NCBI GenBank assembly: GCA_038502055.1 | Contig: JAXRKN010000012.1 | Coordinates: 1-64,000 of the forward strand | Reading direction: 5' to 3' | Source of the DNA: Tanytarsus gracilentus | Taxonomy: Eukaryota > Arthropoda > Insecta > Diptera > Chironomidae | DNA: 64,000 bases | Part shown: positions 1-15,725 of the stretch, one piece after another | How positions within the stretch are numbered: the stretch's first letter is position 1 | How the letters are laid out: each line of letters opens with the position of its first letter | Translations under genes and position numbers: made by a program | Notes under the pieces: generated by a model | Told to the model about the DNA's origin: nothing | What the model saw: only the letters and a program-made list of their open reading frames with translations | The model's database searches: none

Positions 1-3000
1 AATTACATATATTTTTTCGCCATACAACAGTTAACAATTAATATTTTAAATTTTAAAAAAATATTTTTAGTGAATTTTCACATTTTGGACCGCAATTTCT
101 TTAAAAATTATCCTTTTCTTGATCTGTTTTCGGATTCTTAAAGGTTTTAATAAGATCTACAATATTTACTCAATGAGTTGAATATTTTGAAGTCATTCAG
201 GCACACTAAACCTCTGAAAACGCTGAAAAAACTTATTTTTTACATAAATTGATTTTTAAATTCTCTAATTATTGTGCTTAAAATCAACGCAGTCAGTAGT
301 CAAAAAAAAAAAATATTATTTTTCCTGTATTTGTGAGATCAAATTACATATATTTTTTCGCCATACAACAGTTAACAATTAATATTTTAAATTTTAAAAA
401 AATATTTTTAGTGAATTTTCACATTTTGGACCGCAATTTCTTTAAAAATTATCCTTTTCTTGATCTGTTTTCGGATTCTTAAAGGTTTTAATAAGATCTA
501 CAATATTTACTCAATGAGTTGAATATTTTGAAGTCATTCAGGCACACTAAACCTCTGAAAACGCTGAAAAAACTTATTTTTTACATAAATTGATTTTTAA
601 ATTCTCTAATTATTGTGCTTAAATTCAACGCAGTCAGTAGTCAAAACAAAAAAATATTATTTTTCCTGTATTTGTGAGATCAAATTACATATATTTTTTC
701 GCCATACAACAGTTAACAATTAAAATTTTAAATTTTAAAAAAATATTTTTAGTGAATTTTCACATTTTGGACCGCAATTTCTTTAAAAATTATCCTTTTC
801 TTGATCTGTTTTCGGATTCTTAAAGGTTTTAATAAGATCTACAATATTTACTCAATGAGTTGAATATTTTGAAGTCATTCAGGCACACTAAACCTCTGAA
901 AACGCTGAAAAAACTTATTTTTTACATAAATTGATTTTTAAATTCTCTAATTATTGTGCTTAAAATCAACGCAGTCAGTAGTCAAAACAAAAAAATATTA
1001 TTTTTCCTGTATTTGTGAGATCAAATTACATATATTTTTTCGCCATACAACAGTTAACAATTAATATTTTAAATTTTAAAAAAATATTTTTAGTGAATTT
1101 TCACATTTTGGACCGCAATTTCTTTAAAAATTATCCTTTTCTTGATCTGTTTTCGGATTCTTAAAGGTTTTAATAAGATCTACAATATTTACTCAATGAG
1201 TTGAATATTTTGAAGTCATTCAGGCACACTAAACCTCTGAAAACGCTGAAAAAACTTATTTTTTACATAAATTGATTTTTAAATTCTCTAATTATTGTGC
1301 TTAAATTCAACGCAGTCAGTAGTCAAAACAAAAAAATATTATTTTTCCTGTATTTGTGAGATCAAATTACATATATTTTTTCGCCATACAACAGTTAACA
1401 ATTAAAATTTTAAATTTTAAAAAAATATTTTTAGTGAATTTTCACATTTTGGACCGCAATTTCTTTAAAAATTATCCTTTTCTTGATCTGTTTTCGGATT
1501 CTTAAAGGTTTTAATAAGATCTACAATATTTACTCAATGAGTTGAATATTTTGAAGTCATTCAGGCACAGTAAACCTCTGAAAACGCTGAAAAAACTTAT
1601 TTTTTACATAAATTGATTTTTAAATTCTCTAATTATTGTGCTTAAAATCAACGCAGTCAGTAGTCAAAACAAAAAAATATTATTTTTCCTGTATTTGTGA
1701 GATCAAATTACATATATTTTTTCGCCATACAACAGTTAACAATTAATATTTTAAATTTTAAAAAAATATTTTTAGTGAATTTTCACATTTTGGACCGCAA
1801 TTTCTTTAAAAATTATCCTTTTCTTGATCTGTTTTCGGATTCTTAAAGGTTTTAATAAGATCTACAATATTTACTCAATGAGTTGAATATTTTGAAGTCA
1901 TTCAGGCACACTAAACCTCTGAAAACGCTGAAAAAACTTATTTTTTACATAAATTGATTTTTAAATTCTCTAATTATTGTGCTTAAATTCAACGCAGTCA
2001 GTAGTCAAAACAAAAAAATATTATTTTTCCTGTATTTGTGAGATCAAATTACATATATTTTTTCGCCATACAACAGTTAACAATTAAAATTTTAAATTTT
2101 AAAAAAATATTTTTAGTGAATTTTCACATTTTGGACCGCAATTTCTTTAAAAATTATCCTTTTCTTGATCTGTTTTCGGATTCTTAAAGGTTTTAATAAG
2201 ATCTACAATATTTACTCAATGAGTTGAATATTTTGAAGTCATTCAGGCACACTAAACCTCTGAAAACGCTGAAAAAACTTATTTTTTACATAAATTGATT
2301 TTTAAATTCTCTAATTATTGTGCTTAAAATCAACGCAGTCAGTAGTCAAAACAAAAAAATATTATTTTTCCTGTATTTGTGAGATCAAATTACATATATT
2401 TTTTCGCCATACAACAGTTAACAATTAATATTTTAAATTTTAAAAAAATATTTTTAGTGAATTTTCACATTTTGGACCGCAATTTCTTTAAAAATTATCC
2501 TTTTCTTGATCTGTTTTCGGATTCTTAAAGGTTTTAATAAGATCTACAATATTTACTCAATGAGTTGAATATTTTGAAGTCATTCAGGCACAGTAAACCT
2601 CTGAAAACGCTGAAAAAACTTATTTTTTACATAAATTGATTTTTAAATTCTCTAATTATTGTGCTTAAAATCAACGCAGTCAGTAGTCAAAACAAAAAAA
2701 TATTATTTTTCCTGTATTTGTGAGATCAAATTACATATATTTTTTCGCCATACAACAGTTAACAATTAATATTTTAAATTTTAAAAAAATATTTTTAGTG
2801 AATTTTCACATTTTGGACCGCAATTTCTTTAAAAATTATCCTTTTCTTGATCTGTTTTCGGATTCTTAAAGGTTTTAATAAGATCTACAATATTTACTCA
2901 ATGAGTTGAATATTTTGAAGTCATTCAGGCACAGTAAACCTCTGAAAACGCTGAAAAAACTTATTTTTTACATAAATTGATTTTTAAATTCTCTAATTAT

Positions 3001-6000
3001 TGTGCTTAAAATCAACGCAGTCAGTAGTCAAAACAAAAAAATATTATTTTTCCTGTATTTGTGAGATCAAATTACATATATTTTTTCGCCATACAACAGT
3101 TAACAATTAATATTTTAAATTTTAAAAAAATATTTTTAGTGAATTTTCACATTTTGGACCGCAATTTCTTTAAAAATTATCCTTTTCTTGATCTGTTTTC
3201 GGATTCTTAAAGGTTTTAATAAGATCTACAATATTTACTCAATGAGTTGAATATTTTGAAGTCATTCAGGCACAGTAAACCTCTGAAAACGCTGAAAAAA
3301 CTTATTTTTTACATAAATTGATTTTTAAATTCTCTAATTATTGTGCTTAAAATCAACGCAGTCAGTAGTCAAAACAAAAAAATATTATTTTTCCTGTATT
3401 TGTGAGATCAAATTACATATATTTTTTCGCCATACAACAGTTAACAATTAAAATTTTAAATTTTAAAAAAATATTTTTAGTGAATTTTCACATTTTGGAC
3501 CGCAATTTCTTTAAAAATTATCCTTTTCTTGATCTGTTTTCGGATTCTTAAAGGTTTTAATAAGATCTACAATATTTACTCAATGAGTTGAATATTTTGA
3601 AGTCATTCAGGCACACTAAACCTCTGAAAACGCTGAAAAAACTTATTTTTTACATAAATTGATTTTTAAATTCTCTAATTATTGTGCTTAAAATCAACGC
3701 AGTCAGTAGTCAAAACAAAAAAATATTATTTTTCCTGTATTTGTGAGATCAAATTACATATATTTTTTCGCCATACAACAGTTAACAATTAATATTTTAA
3801 ATTTTAAAAAAATATTTTTAGTGAATTTTCACATTTTGGACCGCAATTTCTTTAAAAATTATCCTTTTCTTGATCTGTTTTCGGATTCTTAAAGGTTTTA
3901 ATAAGATCTACAATATTTACTCAATGAGTTGAATATTTTGAAGTCATTCAGGCACACTAAACCTCTGAAAACGCTGAAAAAACTTATTTTTTACATAAAT
4001 TGATTTTTAAATTCTCTAATTATTGTGCTTAAAATCAACGCAGTCAGTAGTCAAAACAAAAAAATATTATTTTTCCTGTATTTGTGAGATCAAATTACAT
4101 ATATTTTTTCGCCATACAACAGTTAACAATTAATATTTTAAATTTTAAAAAAATATTTTTAGTGAATTTTCACATTTTGGACCGCAATTTCTTTAAAAAT
4201 TATCCTTTTCTTGATCTGTTTTCGGATTCTTAAAGGTTTTAATAAGATCTACAATATTTACTCAATGAGTTGAATATTTTGAAGTCATTCAGGCACAGTA
4301 AACCTCTGAAAACGCTGAAAAAACTTATTTTTTACATAAATTGATTTTTAAATTCTCTAATTATTGTGCTTAAAATCAACGCAGTCAGTAGTCAAAACAA
4401 AAAAATATTATTTTTCCTGTATTTGTGAGATCAAATTACATATATTTTTTCGCCATACAACAGTTAACAATTAATATTTTAAATTTTAAAAAAATATTTT
4501 TAGTGAATTTTCACATTTTGGACCGCAATTTCTTTAAAAATTATCCTTTTCTTGATCTGTTTTCGGATTCTTAAAGGTTTTAATAAGATCTACAATATTT
4601 ACTCAATGAGTTGAATATTTTGAAGTCATTCAGGCACAGTAAACCTCTGAAAACGCTGAAAAAACTTATTTTTTACATAAATTGATTTTTAAATTCTCTA
4701 ATTATTGTGCTTAAAATCAACGCAGTCAGTAGTCAAAACAAAAAAATATTATTTTTCCTGTATTTGTGAGATCAAATTACATATATTTTTTCGCCATACA
4801 ACAGTTAACAATTAATATTTTAAATTTTAAAAAAATATTTTTAGTGAATTTTCACATTTTGGACCGCAATTTCTTTAAAAATTATCCTTTTCTTGATCTG
4901 TTTTCGGATTCTTAAAGGTTTTAATAAGATCTACAATATTTACTCAATGAGTTGAATATTTTGAAGTCATTCAGGCACACTAAACCTCTGAAAACGCTGA
5001 AAAAACTTATTTTTTACATAAATTGATTTTTAAATTCTCTAATTATTGTGCTTAAAATCAACGCAGTCAGTAGTCAAAACAAAAAAATATTATTTTTCCT
5101 GTATTTGTGAGATCAAATTACATATATTTTTTCGCCATACAACAGTTAACAATTAAAATTTTAAATTTTAAAAAAATATTTTTAGTGAATTTTCACATTT
5201 TGGACCGCAATTTCTTTAAAAATTATCCTTTTCTTGATCTGTTTTCGGATTCTTAAAGGTTTTAATAAGATCTACAATATTTACTCAATGAGTTGAATAT
5301 TTTGAAGTCATTCAGGCACAGTAAACCTCTGAAAACGCTGAAAAAACTTATTTTTTACATAAATTGATTTTTAAATTCTCTAATTATTGTGCTTAAAATC
5401 AACGCAGTCAGTAGTCAAAACAAAAAAATATTATTTTTCCTGTATTTGTGAGATCAAATTACATATATTTTTTCGCCATACAACAGTTAACAATTAATAT
5501 TTTAAATTTTAAAAAAATATTTTTAGTGAATTTTCACATTTTGGACCGCAATTTCTTTAAAAATTATCCTTTTCTTGATCTGTTTTCGGATTCTTAAAGG
5601 TTTTAATAAGATCTACAATATTTACTCAATGAGTTGAATATTTTGAAGTCATTCAGGCACAGTAAACCTCTGAAAACGCTGAAAAAACTTATTTTTTACA
5701 TAAATTGATTTTTAAATTCTCTAATTATTGTGCTTAAAATCAACGCAGTCAGTAGTCAAAACAAAAAAATATTATTTTTCCTGTATTTGTGAGATCAAAT
5801 TACATATATTTTTTCGCCATACAACAGTTAACAATTAATATTTTAAATTTTAAAAAAATATTTTTAGTGAATTTTCACATTTTGGACCGCAATTTCTTTA
5901 AAAATTATCCTTTTCTTGATCTGTTTTCGGATTCTTAAAGGTTTTAATAAGATCTACAATATTTACTCAATGAGTTGAATATTTTGAAGTCATTCAGGCA

Positions 6001-9000
6001 CACTAAACCTCTGAAAACGCTGAAAAAACTTATTTTTTACATAAATTGATTTTTAAATTCTCTAATTATTGTGCTTAAATTCAACGCAGTCAGTAGTCAA
6101 AACAAAAAAATATTATTTTTCCTGTATTTGTGAGATCAAATTACATATATTTTTTCGCCATACAACAGTTAACAATTAAAATTTTAAATTTTAAAAAAAT
6201 ATTTTTAGTGAATTTTCACATTTTGGACCGCAATTTCTTTAAAAATTATCCTTTTCTTGATCTGTTTTCGGATTCTTAAAGGTTTTAATAAGATCTACAA
6301 TATTTACTCAATGAGTTGAATATTTTGAAGTCATTCAGGCACACTAAACCTCTGAAAACGCTGAAAAAACTTATTTTTTACATAAATTGATTTTTAAATT
6401 CTCTAATTATTGTGCTTAAAATCAACGCAGTCAGTAGTCAAAACAAAAAAATATTATTTTTCCTGTATTTGTGAGATCAAATTACATATATTTTTTCGCC
6501 ATACAACAGTTAACAATTAATATTTTAAATTTTAAAAAAATATTTTTAGTGAATTTTCACATTTTGGACCGCAATTTCTTTAAAAATTATCCTTTTCTTG
6601 ATCTGTTTTCGGATTCTTAAAGGTTTTAATAAGATCTACAATATTTACTCAATGAGTTGAATATTTTGAAGTCATTCAGGCACAGTAAACCTCTGAAAAC
6701 GCTGAAAAAACTTATTTTTTACATAAATTGATTTTTAAATTCTCTAATTATTGTGCTTAAAATCAACGCAGTCAGTAGTCAAAACAAAAAAATATTATTT
6801 TTCCTGTATTTGTGAGATCAAATTACATATATTTTTTCGCCATACAACAGTTAACAATTAATATTTTAAATTTTAAAAAAATATTTTTAGTGAATTTTCA
6901 CATTTTGGACCGCAATTTCTTTAAAAATTATCCTTTTCTTGATCTGTTTTCGGATTCTTAAAGGTTTTAATAAGATCTACAATATTTACTCAATGAGTTG
7001 AATATTTTGAAGTCATTCAGGCACAGTAAACCTCTGAAAACGCTGAAAAAACTTATTTTTTACATAAATTGATTTTTAAATTCTCTAATTATTGTGCTTA
7101 AAATCAACGCAGTCAGTAGTCAAAACAAAAAAATATTATTTTTCCTGTATTTGTGAGATCAAATTACATATATTTTTTCGCCATACAACAGTTAACAATT
7201 AATATTTTAAATTTTAAAAAAAAAATATTTTTAGTGAATTTTCACATTTTGGACCGCAATTTCTTTAAAAATTATCCTTTTCTTGATCTGTTTTCGGATT
7301 CTTAAAGGTTTTAATAAGATCTACAATATTTACTCAATGAGTTGAATATTTTGAAGTCATTCAGGCACAGTAAACCTCTGAAAACGCTGAAAAAACTTAT
7401 TTTTTACATAAATTGATTTTTAAATTCTCTAATTATTGTGCTTAAAATCAACGCAGTCAGTAGTCAAAACAAAAAAATATTATTTTTCCTGTATTTGTGA
7501 GATCAAATTACATATATTTTTTCGCCATACAACAGTTAACAATTAATATTTTAAATTTTAAAAAAATATTTTTAGTGAATTTTCACATTTTGGACCGCAA
7601 TTTCTTTAAAAATTATCCTTTTCTTGATCTGTTTTCGGATTCTTAAAGGTTTTAATAAGATCTACAATATTTACTCAATGAGTTGAATATTTTGAAGTCA
7701 TTCAGGCACACTAAACCTCTGAAAACGCTGAAAAAACTTATTTTTTACATAAATTGATTTTTAAATTCTCTAATTATTGTGCTTAAAATCAACGCAGTCA
7801 GTAGTCAAAACAAAAAAATATTATTTTTCCTGTATTTGTGAGATCAAATTACATATATTTTTTCGCCATACAACAGTTAACAATTAAATATTTTAAATTT
7901 TAAAAAAATATTTTTAGTGAATTTTCACATTTTGGACCGCAATTTCTTTAAAAATTATCCTTTTCTTGATCTGTTTTCGGATTCTTAAAGGTTTTAATAA
8001 GATCTACAATATTTACTCAATGAGTTGAATATTTTGAAGTCATTCAGGCACACTAAACCTCTGAAAACGCTGAAAAAACTTATTTTTTACATAAATTGAT
8101 TTTTAAATTCTCTAATTATTGTGCTTAAATTCAACGCAGTCAGTAGTCAAAACAAAAAAATATTATTTTTCCTGTATTTGTGAGATCAAATTACATATAT
8201 TTTTTCGCCATACAACAGTTAACAATTAATATTTTAAATTTTAAAAAAATATTTTTAGTGAATTTTCACATTTTGGACCGCAATTTCTTTAAAAATTATC
8301 CTTTTCTTGATCTGTTTTCGGATTCTTAAAGGTTTTAATAAGATCTACAATATTTACTCAATGAGTTGAATATTTTGAAGTCATTCAGGCACAGTAAACC
8401 TCTGAAAACGCTGAAAAAACTTATTTTTTACATAAATTGATTTTTAAATTCTCTAATTATTGTGCTTAAAATCAACGCAGTCAGTAGTCAAAACAAAAAA
8501 ATATTATTTTTCCTGTATTTGTGAGATCAAATTACATATATTTTTTCGCCATACAACAGTTAACAATTAATATTTTAAATTTTAAAAAAATATTTTTAGT
8601 GAATTTTCACATTTTGGACCGCAATTTCTTTAAAAATTATCCTTTTCTTGATCTGTTTTCGGATTCTTAAAGGTTTTAATAAGATCTACAATATTTACTC
8701 AATGAGTTGAATATTTTGAAGTCATTCAGGCACAGTAAACCTCTGAAAACGCTGAAAAAACTTATTTTTTACATAAATTGATTTTTAAATTCTCTAATTA
8801 TTGTGCTTAAAATCAACGCAGTCAGTAGTCAAAACAAAAAAATATTATTTTTCCTGTATTTGTGAGATCAAATTACATATATTTTTTCGCCATACAACAG
8901 TTAACAATTAAAATTTTAAATTTTAAAAAAATATTTTTAGTGAATTTTCACATTTTGGACCGCAATTTCTTTAAAAATTATCCTTTTCTTGATCTGTTTT

Positions 9001-11258
9001 CGGATTCTTAAAGGTTTTAATAAGATCTACAATATTTACTCAATGAGTTGAATATTTTGAAGTCATTCAGGCACACTAAACCTCTGAAAACGCTGAAAAA
9101 ACTTATTTTTTACATAAATTGATTTTTAAATTCTCTAATTATTGTGCTTAAAATCAACGCAGTCAGTAGTCAAAACAAAAAAATATTATTTTTCCTGTAT
9201 TTGTGAGATCAAATTACATATATTTTTTCGCCATACAACAGTTAACAATTAATATTTTAAATTTTAAAAAAATATTTTTAGTGAATTTTCACATTTTGGA
9301 CCGCAATTTCTTTAAAAATTATCCTTTTCTTGATCTGTTTTCGGATTCTTAAAGGTTTTAATAAGATCTACAATATTTACTCAATGAGTTGAATATTTTG
9401 AAGTCATTCAGGCACAGTAAACCTCTGAAAACGCTGAAAAAACTTATTTTTTACATAAATTGATTTTTAAATTCTCTAATTATTGTGCTTAAAATCAACG
9501 CAGTCAGTAGTCAAAACAAAAAAATATTATTTTTCCTGTATTTGTGAGATCAAATTACATATATTTTTTCGCCATACAACAGTTAACAATTAATATTTTA
9601 AATTTTAAAAAAATATTTTTAGTGAATTTTCACATTTTGGACCGCAATTTCTTTAAAAATTATCCTTTTCTTGATCTGTTTTCGGATTCTTAAAGGTTTT
9701 AATAAGATCTACAATATTTACTCAATGAGTTGAATATTTTGAAGTCATTCAGGCACAGTAAACCTCTGAAAACGCTGAAAAAACTTATTTTTTACATAAA
9801 TTGATTTTTAAATTCTCTAATTATTGTGCTTAAAATCAACGCAGTCAGTAGTCAAAACAAAAAAATATTATTTTTCCTGTATTTGTGAGATCAAATTACA
9901 TATATTTTTTCGCCATACAACAGTTAACAATTAATATTTTAAATTTTAAAAAAATATTTTTAGTGAATTTTCACATTTTGGACCGCAATTTCTTTAAAAA
10001 TTATCCTTTTCTTGATCTGTTTTCGGATTCTTAAAGGTTTTAATAAGATCTACAATATTTACTCAATGAGTTGAATATTTTGAAGTCATTCAGGCACAGT
10101 AAACCTCTGAAAACGCTGAAAAAACTTATTTTTTACATAAATTGATTTTTAAATTCTCTAATTATTGTGCTTAAAATCAACGCAGTCAGTAGTCAAAACA
10201 AAAAAATATTATTTTTCCTGTATTTGTGAGATCAAATTACATATATTTTTTCGCCATACAACAGTTAACAATTAATATTTTAAATTTTAAAAAAATATTT
10301 TTAGTGAATTTTCACATTTTGGACCGCAATTTCTTTAAAAATTATCCTTTTCTTGATCTGTTTTCGGATTCTTAAAGGTTTTAATAAGATCTACAATATT
10401 TACTCAATGAGTTGAATATTTTGAAGTCATTCAGGCACAGTAAACCTCTGAAAACGCTGAAAAAACTTATTTTTTACATAAATTGATTTTTAAATTCTCT
10501 AATTATTGTGCTTAAAATCAACGCAGTCAGTAGTCAAAACAAAAAAATATTATTTTTCCTGTATTTGTGAGATCAAATTACATATATTTTTTCGCCATAC
10601 AACAGTTAACAATTAATATTTTAAATTTTAAAAAAATATTTTTAGTGAATTTTCACATTTTGGACCGCAATTTCTTTAAAAATTATCCTTTTCTTGATCT
10701 GTTTTCGGATTCTTAAAGGTTTTAATAAGATCTACAATATTTACTCAATGAGTTGAATATTTTGAAGTCATTCAGGCACACTAAACCTCTGAAAACGCTG
10801 AAAAAACTTATTTTTTACATAAATTGATTTTTAAATTCTCTAATTATTGTGCTTAAATTCAACGCAGTCAGTAGTCAAAACAAAAAAATATTATTTTTCC
10901 TGTATTTGTGAGATCAAATTACATATATTTTTTCGCCATACAACAGTTAACAATTAATATTTTAAATTTTAAAAAAATATTTTTAGTGAATTTTCACATT
11001 TTGGACCGCAATTTCTTTAAAAATTATCCTTTTCTTGATCTGTTTTCGGATTCTTAAAGGTTTTAATAAGATCTACAATATTTACTCAATGAGTTGAATA
11101 TTTTGAAGTCATTCAGGCACACTAAACCTCTGAAAACGCTGAAAAAACTTATTTTTTACATAAATTGATTTTTAAATTCTCTAATTATTGTGCTTAAATT
11201 CAACGCAGTCAGTAGTCAAAACAAAAAAATATTATTTTTCCTGTATTTGTGAGATCAA

Positions 11259-11310
11259 ATAAATTAAAATAACAAATTAATATTTTAAATTTTAAAAAAA
11301 TATTTTTTCG
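11259..11310. repeat. rearranged satellite monomer junction
   Basis: The usual junction is replaced by AAATTAAAATAACAAATT, and a second partial copy of the TTAATATTTTAAATTTTAAAAAAA block is inserted before TTTTTTCGCCATACAAC. This is the first clear structural break in the array reading from the left. Confidence 0.8.
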
Positions 11311-13029
11311 CCATACAACAGTTAACAATTAATATTTTAAATTTTAAAAAAATATTTTTAGTGAATTTTCACATTTTGGACCGCAATTTCTTTAAAAATT
11401 ATCCTTTTCTTGATCTGTTTTCGGATTCTTAAAGGTTTTAATAAGATCTACAATATTTACTCAATGAGTTGAATATTTTGAAGTCATTCAGGCACAGTAA
11501 ACCTCTGAAAACGCTGAAAAAACTTATTTTTTACATAAATTGATTTTTAAATTCTCTAATTATTGTGCTTAAAATCAACGCAGTCAGTAGTCAAAACAAA
11601 AAAATATTATTTTTCCTGTATTTGTGAGATCAAATTACATATATTTTTTCGCCATACAACAGTTAACAATTAATATTTTAAATTTTAAAAAAATATTTTT
11701 AGTGAATTTTCACATTTTGGACCGCAATTTCTTTAAAAATTATCCTTTTCTTGATCTGTTTTCGGATTCTTAAAGGTTTTAATAAGATCTACAATATTTA
11801 CTCAATGAGTTGAATATTTTGAAGTCATTCAGGCACAGTAAACCTCTGAAAACGCTGAAAAAACTTATTTTTTACATAAATTGATTTTTAAATTCTCTAA
11901 TTATTGTGCTTAAAATCAACGCAGTCAGTAGTCAAAACAAAAAAATATTATTTTTCCTGTATTTGTGATATCAAATTACATATATTTTTTCGCCATACAA
12001 CAGTTAACAATTAATATTTTAAATTTTAAAAAAATATTTTTAGTGAATTTTCACATTTTGGACCGCAATTTCTTTAAAAATTATCCTTTTCTTGATCTGT
12101 TTTCGGATTCTTAAAGGTTTTAATAAGATCTACAATATTTACTCAATGAGTTGAATATTTTGAAGTCATTCAGGCACAGTAAACCTCTGAAAACGCTGAA
12201 AAAACTTATTTTTTACATAAATTGATTTTTAAATTCTCTAATTATTGTGCTTAAAATCAACGCAGTCAGTAGTCAAAACAAAAAAATATTATTTTTCCTG
12301 TATTTGTGAGATCAAATTACATATATTTTTTCGCCATACAACAGTTAACAATTAATATTTTAAATTTTAAAAAAATATTTTTAGTGAATTTTCACATTTT
12401 GGACCGCAATTTCTTTAAAAATTATCCTTTTCTTGATCTGTTTTCGGATTCTTAAAGGTTTTAATAAGATCTACAATATTTACTCAATGAGTTGAATATT
12501 TTGAAGTCATTCAGGCACAGTAAACCTCTGAAAACGCTGAAAAAACTTATTTTTTACATAAATTGATTTTTAAATTCTCTAATTATTGTGCTTAAAATCA
12601 ACGCAGTCAGTAGTCAAAACAAAAAAATATTATTTTTCCTGTATTTGTGAGATCAAATTACATATATTTTTTCGCCATACAACAGTTAACAATTAATATT
12701 TTAAATTTTAAAAAAATATTTTTAGTGAATTTTCACATTTTGGACCGCAATTTCTTTAAAAATTATCCTTTTCTTGATCTGTTTTCGGATTCTTAAAGGT
12801 TTTAATAAGATCTACAATATTTACTCAATGAGTTGAATATTTTGAAGTCATTCAGGCACACTAAACCTCTGAAAACGCTGAAAAAACTTATTTTTTACAT
12901 AAATTGATTTTTAAATTCTCTAATTATTGTGCTTAAATTCAACGCAGTCAGTAGTCAAAACAAAAAAATATTATTTTTCCTGTATTTGTGAGATCAAATT
13001 ACATATATTTTTTCGCCATACAACAGTTA

Positions 13030-13136
13030 ACAATTAAAATTTTAAATTTTAAAAAAAAATTTTCACCATACAACAGTTAACAATTAATATTTTAAATTTT
13101 AAAAAAATATTTTTTCGCCATACAAAACAGTTAACA
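13030..13136. repeat. AT-rich subrepeat expansion inside satellite monomer
   Basis: The short segment CATACAACAGTTAACAATTA plus the following A/T run is present three times in a row instead of once, with a TTTTCACC variant and a CATACAAAACAG variant. The neighbouring monomers have normal length. Confidence 0.85.
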
Positions 13137-14499
13137 ATTAATATTTTAAATTTTAAAAAAATATTTTTAGTGAATTTTCACATTTTGGACCGCAATTTCT
13201 TTAAAAATTATCCTTTTCTTGATCTGTTTTCGGATTCTTAAAGGTTTTAATAAGATCTACAATATTTACTCAATGAGTTGAATATTTTGAAGTCATTCAG
13301 GCACAGTAAACCTCTGAAAACGCTGAAAAAACTTATTTTTTACATAAATTGATTTTTAAATTCTCTAATTATTGTGCTTAAAATCAACGCAGTCAGTAGT
13401 CAAAACAAAAAAATATTATTTTTCCTGTATTTGTGAGATCAAATTACATATATTTTTTCGCCATACAACAGTTAACAATTAAAATTTTAAATTTTAAAAA
13501 AATATTTTTAGTGAATTTTCACATTTTGGACCGCAATTTCTTTAAAAATTATCCTTTTCTTGATCTGTTTTCGGATTCTTAAAGGTTTTAATAAGATCTA
13601 CAATATTTACTCAATGAGTTGAATATTTTGAAGTCATTCAGGCACAGTAAACCTCTGAAAACGCTGAAAAAACTTATTTTTTACATAAATTGATTTTTAA
13701 ATTCTCTAATTATTGTGCTTAAAATCAACGCAGTCAGTAGTCAAAACAAAAAAATATTATTTTTCCTGTATTTGTGAGATCAAATTACATATATTTTTTC
13801 GCCATACAACAGTTAACAATTAATATTTTAAATTTTAAAAAAATATTTTTAGTGAATTTTCACATTTTGGACCGCAATTTCTTTAAAAATTATCCTTTTC
13901 TTGATCTGTTTTCGGATTCTTAAAGGTTTTAATAAGATCTACAATATTTACTCAATGAGTTGAATATTTTGAAGTCATTCAGGCACAGTAAACCTCTGAA
14001 AACGCTGAAAAAACTTATTTTTTACATAAATTGATTTTTAAATTCTCTAATTATTGTGCTTAAAATCAACGCAGTCAGTAGTCAAAACAAAAAAATATTA
14101 TTTTTCCTGTATTTGTGAGATCAAATTACATATATTTTTTCGCCATACAACAGTTAACAATTAATATTTTAAATTTTAAAAAAATATTTTTAGTGAATTT
14201 TCACATTTTGGACCGCAATTTCTTTAAAAATTATCCTTTTCTTGATCTGTTTTCGGATTCTTAAAGGTTTTAATAAGATCTACAATATTTACTCAATGAG
14301 TTGAATATTTTGAAGTCATTCAGGCACACTAAACCTCTGAAAACGCTGAAAAAACTTATTTTTTACATAAATTGATTTTTAAATTCTCTAATTATTGTGC
14401 TTAAATTCAACGCAGTCAGTAGTCAAAACAAAAAAATATTATTTTTCCTGTATTTGTGAGATCAAATTACATATATTTTTTCGCCATACAACAGTTAAC

Positions 14500-14605
14500 A
14501 ATTAAAATTTTAAATTTTAAAAAAAAAATTTTCACCATACAACAGATAACAATTAATATTTTAAATTTTAAAAAAATATTTTTTCGCCATACAAAACAGT
14601 TAACA
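14500..14605. repeat. AT-rich subrepeat expansion inside satellite monomer
   Basis: Same type of triplication as at 13030, here with an ACAGATAACAATT variant. The 84-residue open frame across it is only the repeat read through and is not a gene. Confidence 0.85.
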
Positions 14606-15631
14606 ATTAATATTTTAAATTTTAAAAAAATATTTTTAGTGAATTTTTACATTTTGGACCGCAATTTCTTTAAAAATTATCCTTTTCTTGATCTGTTTTC
14701 GGATTCTTAAAGGTTTTAATAAGATCTACAATATTTACTCAATGAGTTGAATATTTTGAAGTCATTCAGGCACACTAAACCTCTGAAAACGCTGAAAAAA
14801 CTTATTTTTTACATAAATTGATTTTTAAATTCTCTAATTATTGTGCTTAAATTCAACGCAGTCAGTAGTCAAAACAAAAAAATATTATTTTTCCTGTATT
14901 TGTGAGATCAAATTACATATATTTTTTCGCCATACAACAGTTAACAATTAAAATTTTAAATTTTAAAAAAATATTTTTAGTGAATTTTCACATTTTGGAC
15001 CGCAATTTCTTTAAAAATTATCCTTTTCTTGATCTGTTTTCGGATTCTTAAAGGTTTTAATAAGATCTACAATATTTACTCAATGAGTTGAATATTTTGA
15101 AGTCATTCAGGCACAGTAAACCTCTGAAAACGCTGAAAAAACTTATTTTTTACATAAATTGATTTTTAAATTCTCTAATTATTGTGCTTAAAATCAACGC
15201 AGTCAGTAGTCAAAACAAAAAAATATTATTTTTCCTGTATTTGTGAGATCAAATTACATATATTTTTTCGCCATACAACAGTTAACAATTAATATTTTAA
15301 ATTTTAAAAAAATATTTTTAGTGAATTTTCACATTTTGGACCGCAATTTCTTTAAAAATTATCCTTTTCTTGATCTGTTTTCGGATTCTTAAAGGTTTTA
15401 ATAAGATCTACAATATTTACTCAATGAGTTGAATATTTTGAAGTCATTCAGGCACACTAAACCTCTGAAAACGCTGAAAAAACTTATTTTTTACATAAAT
15501 TGATTTTTAAATTCTCTAATTATTGTGCTTAAATTCAACGCAGTCAGTAGTCAAAACAAAAAAATATTATTTTTCCTGTATTTGTGAGATCAAATTACAT
15601 ATATTTTTTCGCCATACAACAGTTAACAATT

Positions 15632-15725
15632 AAAATTTTAAATTTTAAAAAAAAATTTTAACAAAAAAAAACATAAAAAAAAAAATATTAAAATTTAAAA
15701 AAAAATTTTTTAAAATTTTAAATTT
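15632..15725. repeat. A/T homopolymer-rich disruption in satellite
   Basis: A roughly 75-bp stretch of A-runs with a few T and C bases interrupts the TTAAAATTTTAAATTTT block of one monomer. The repeat then resumes in phase. Confidence 0.8.

Noticed and set aside
14456..14710. 84-residue open frame in the satellite
   Set aside because: It is one expanded monomer read through; the repeated ILNFKKI pattern is just the AT subrepeat, and other monomers do not keep the frame.
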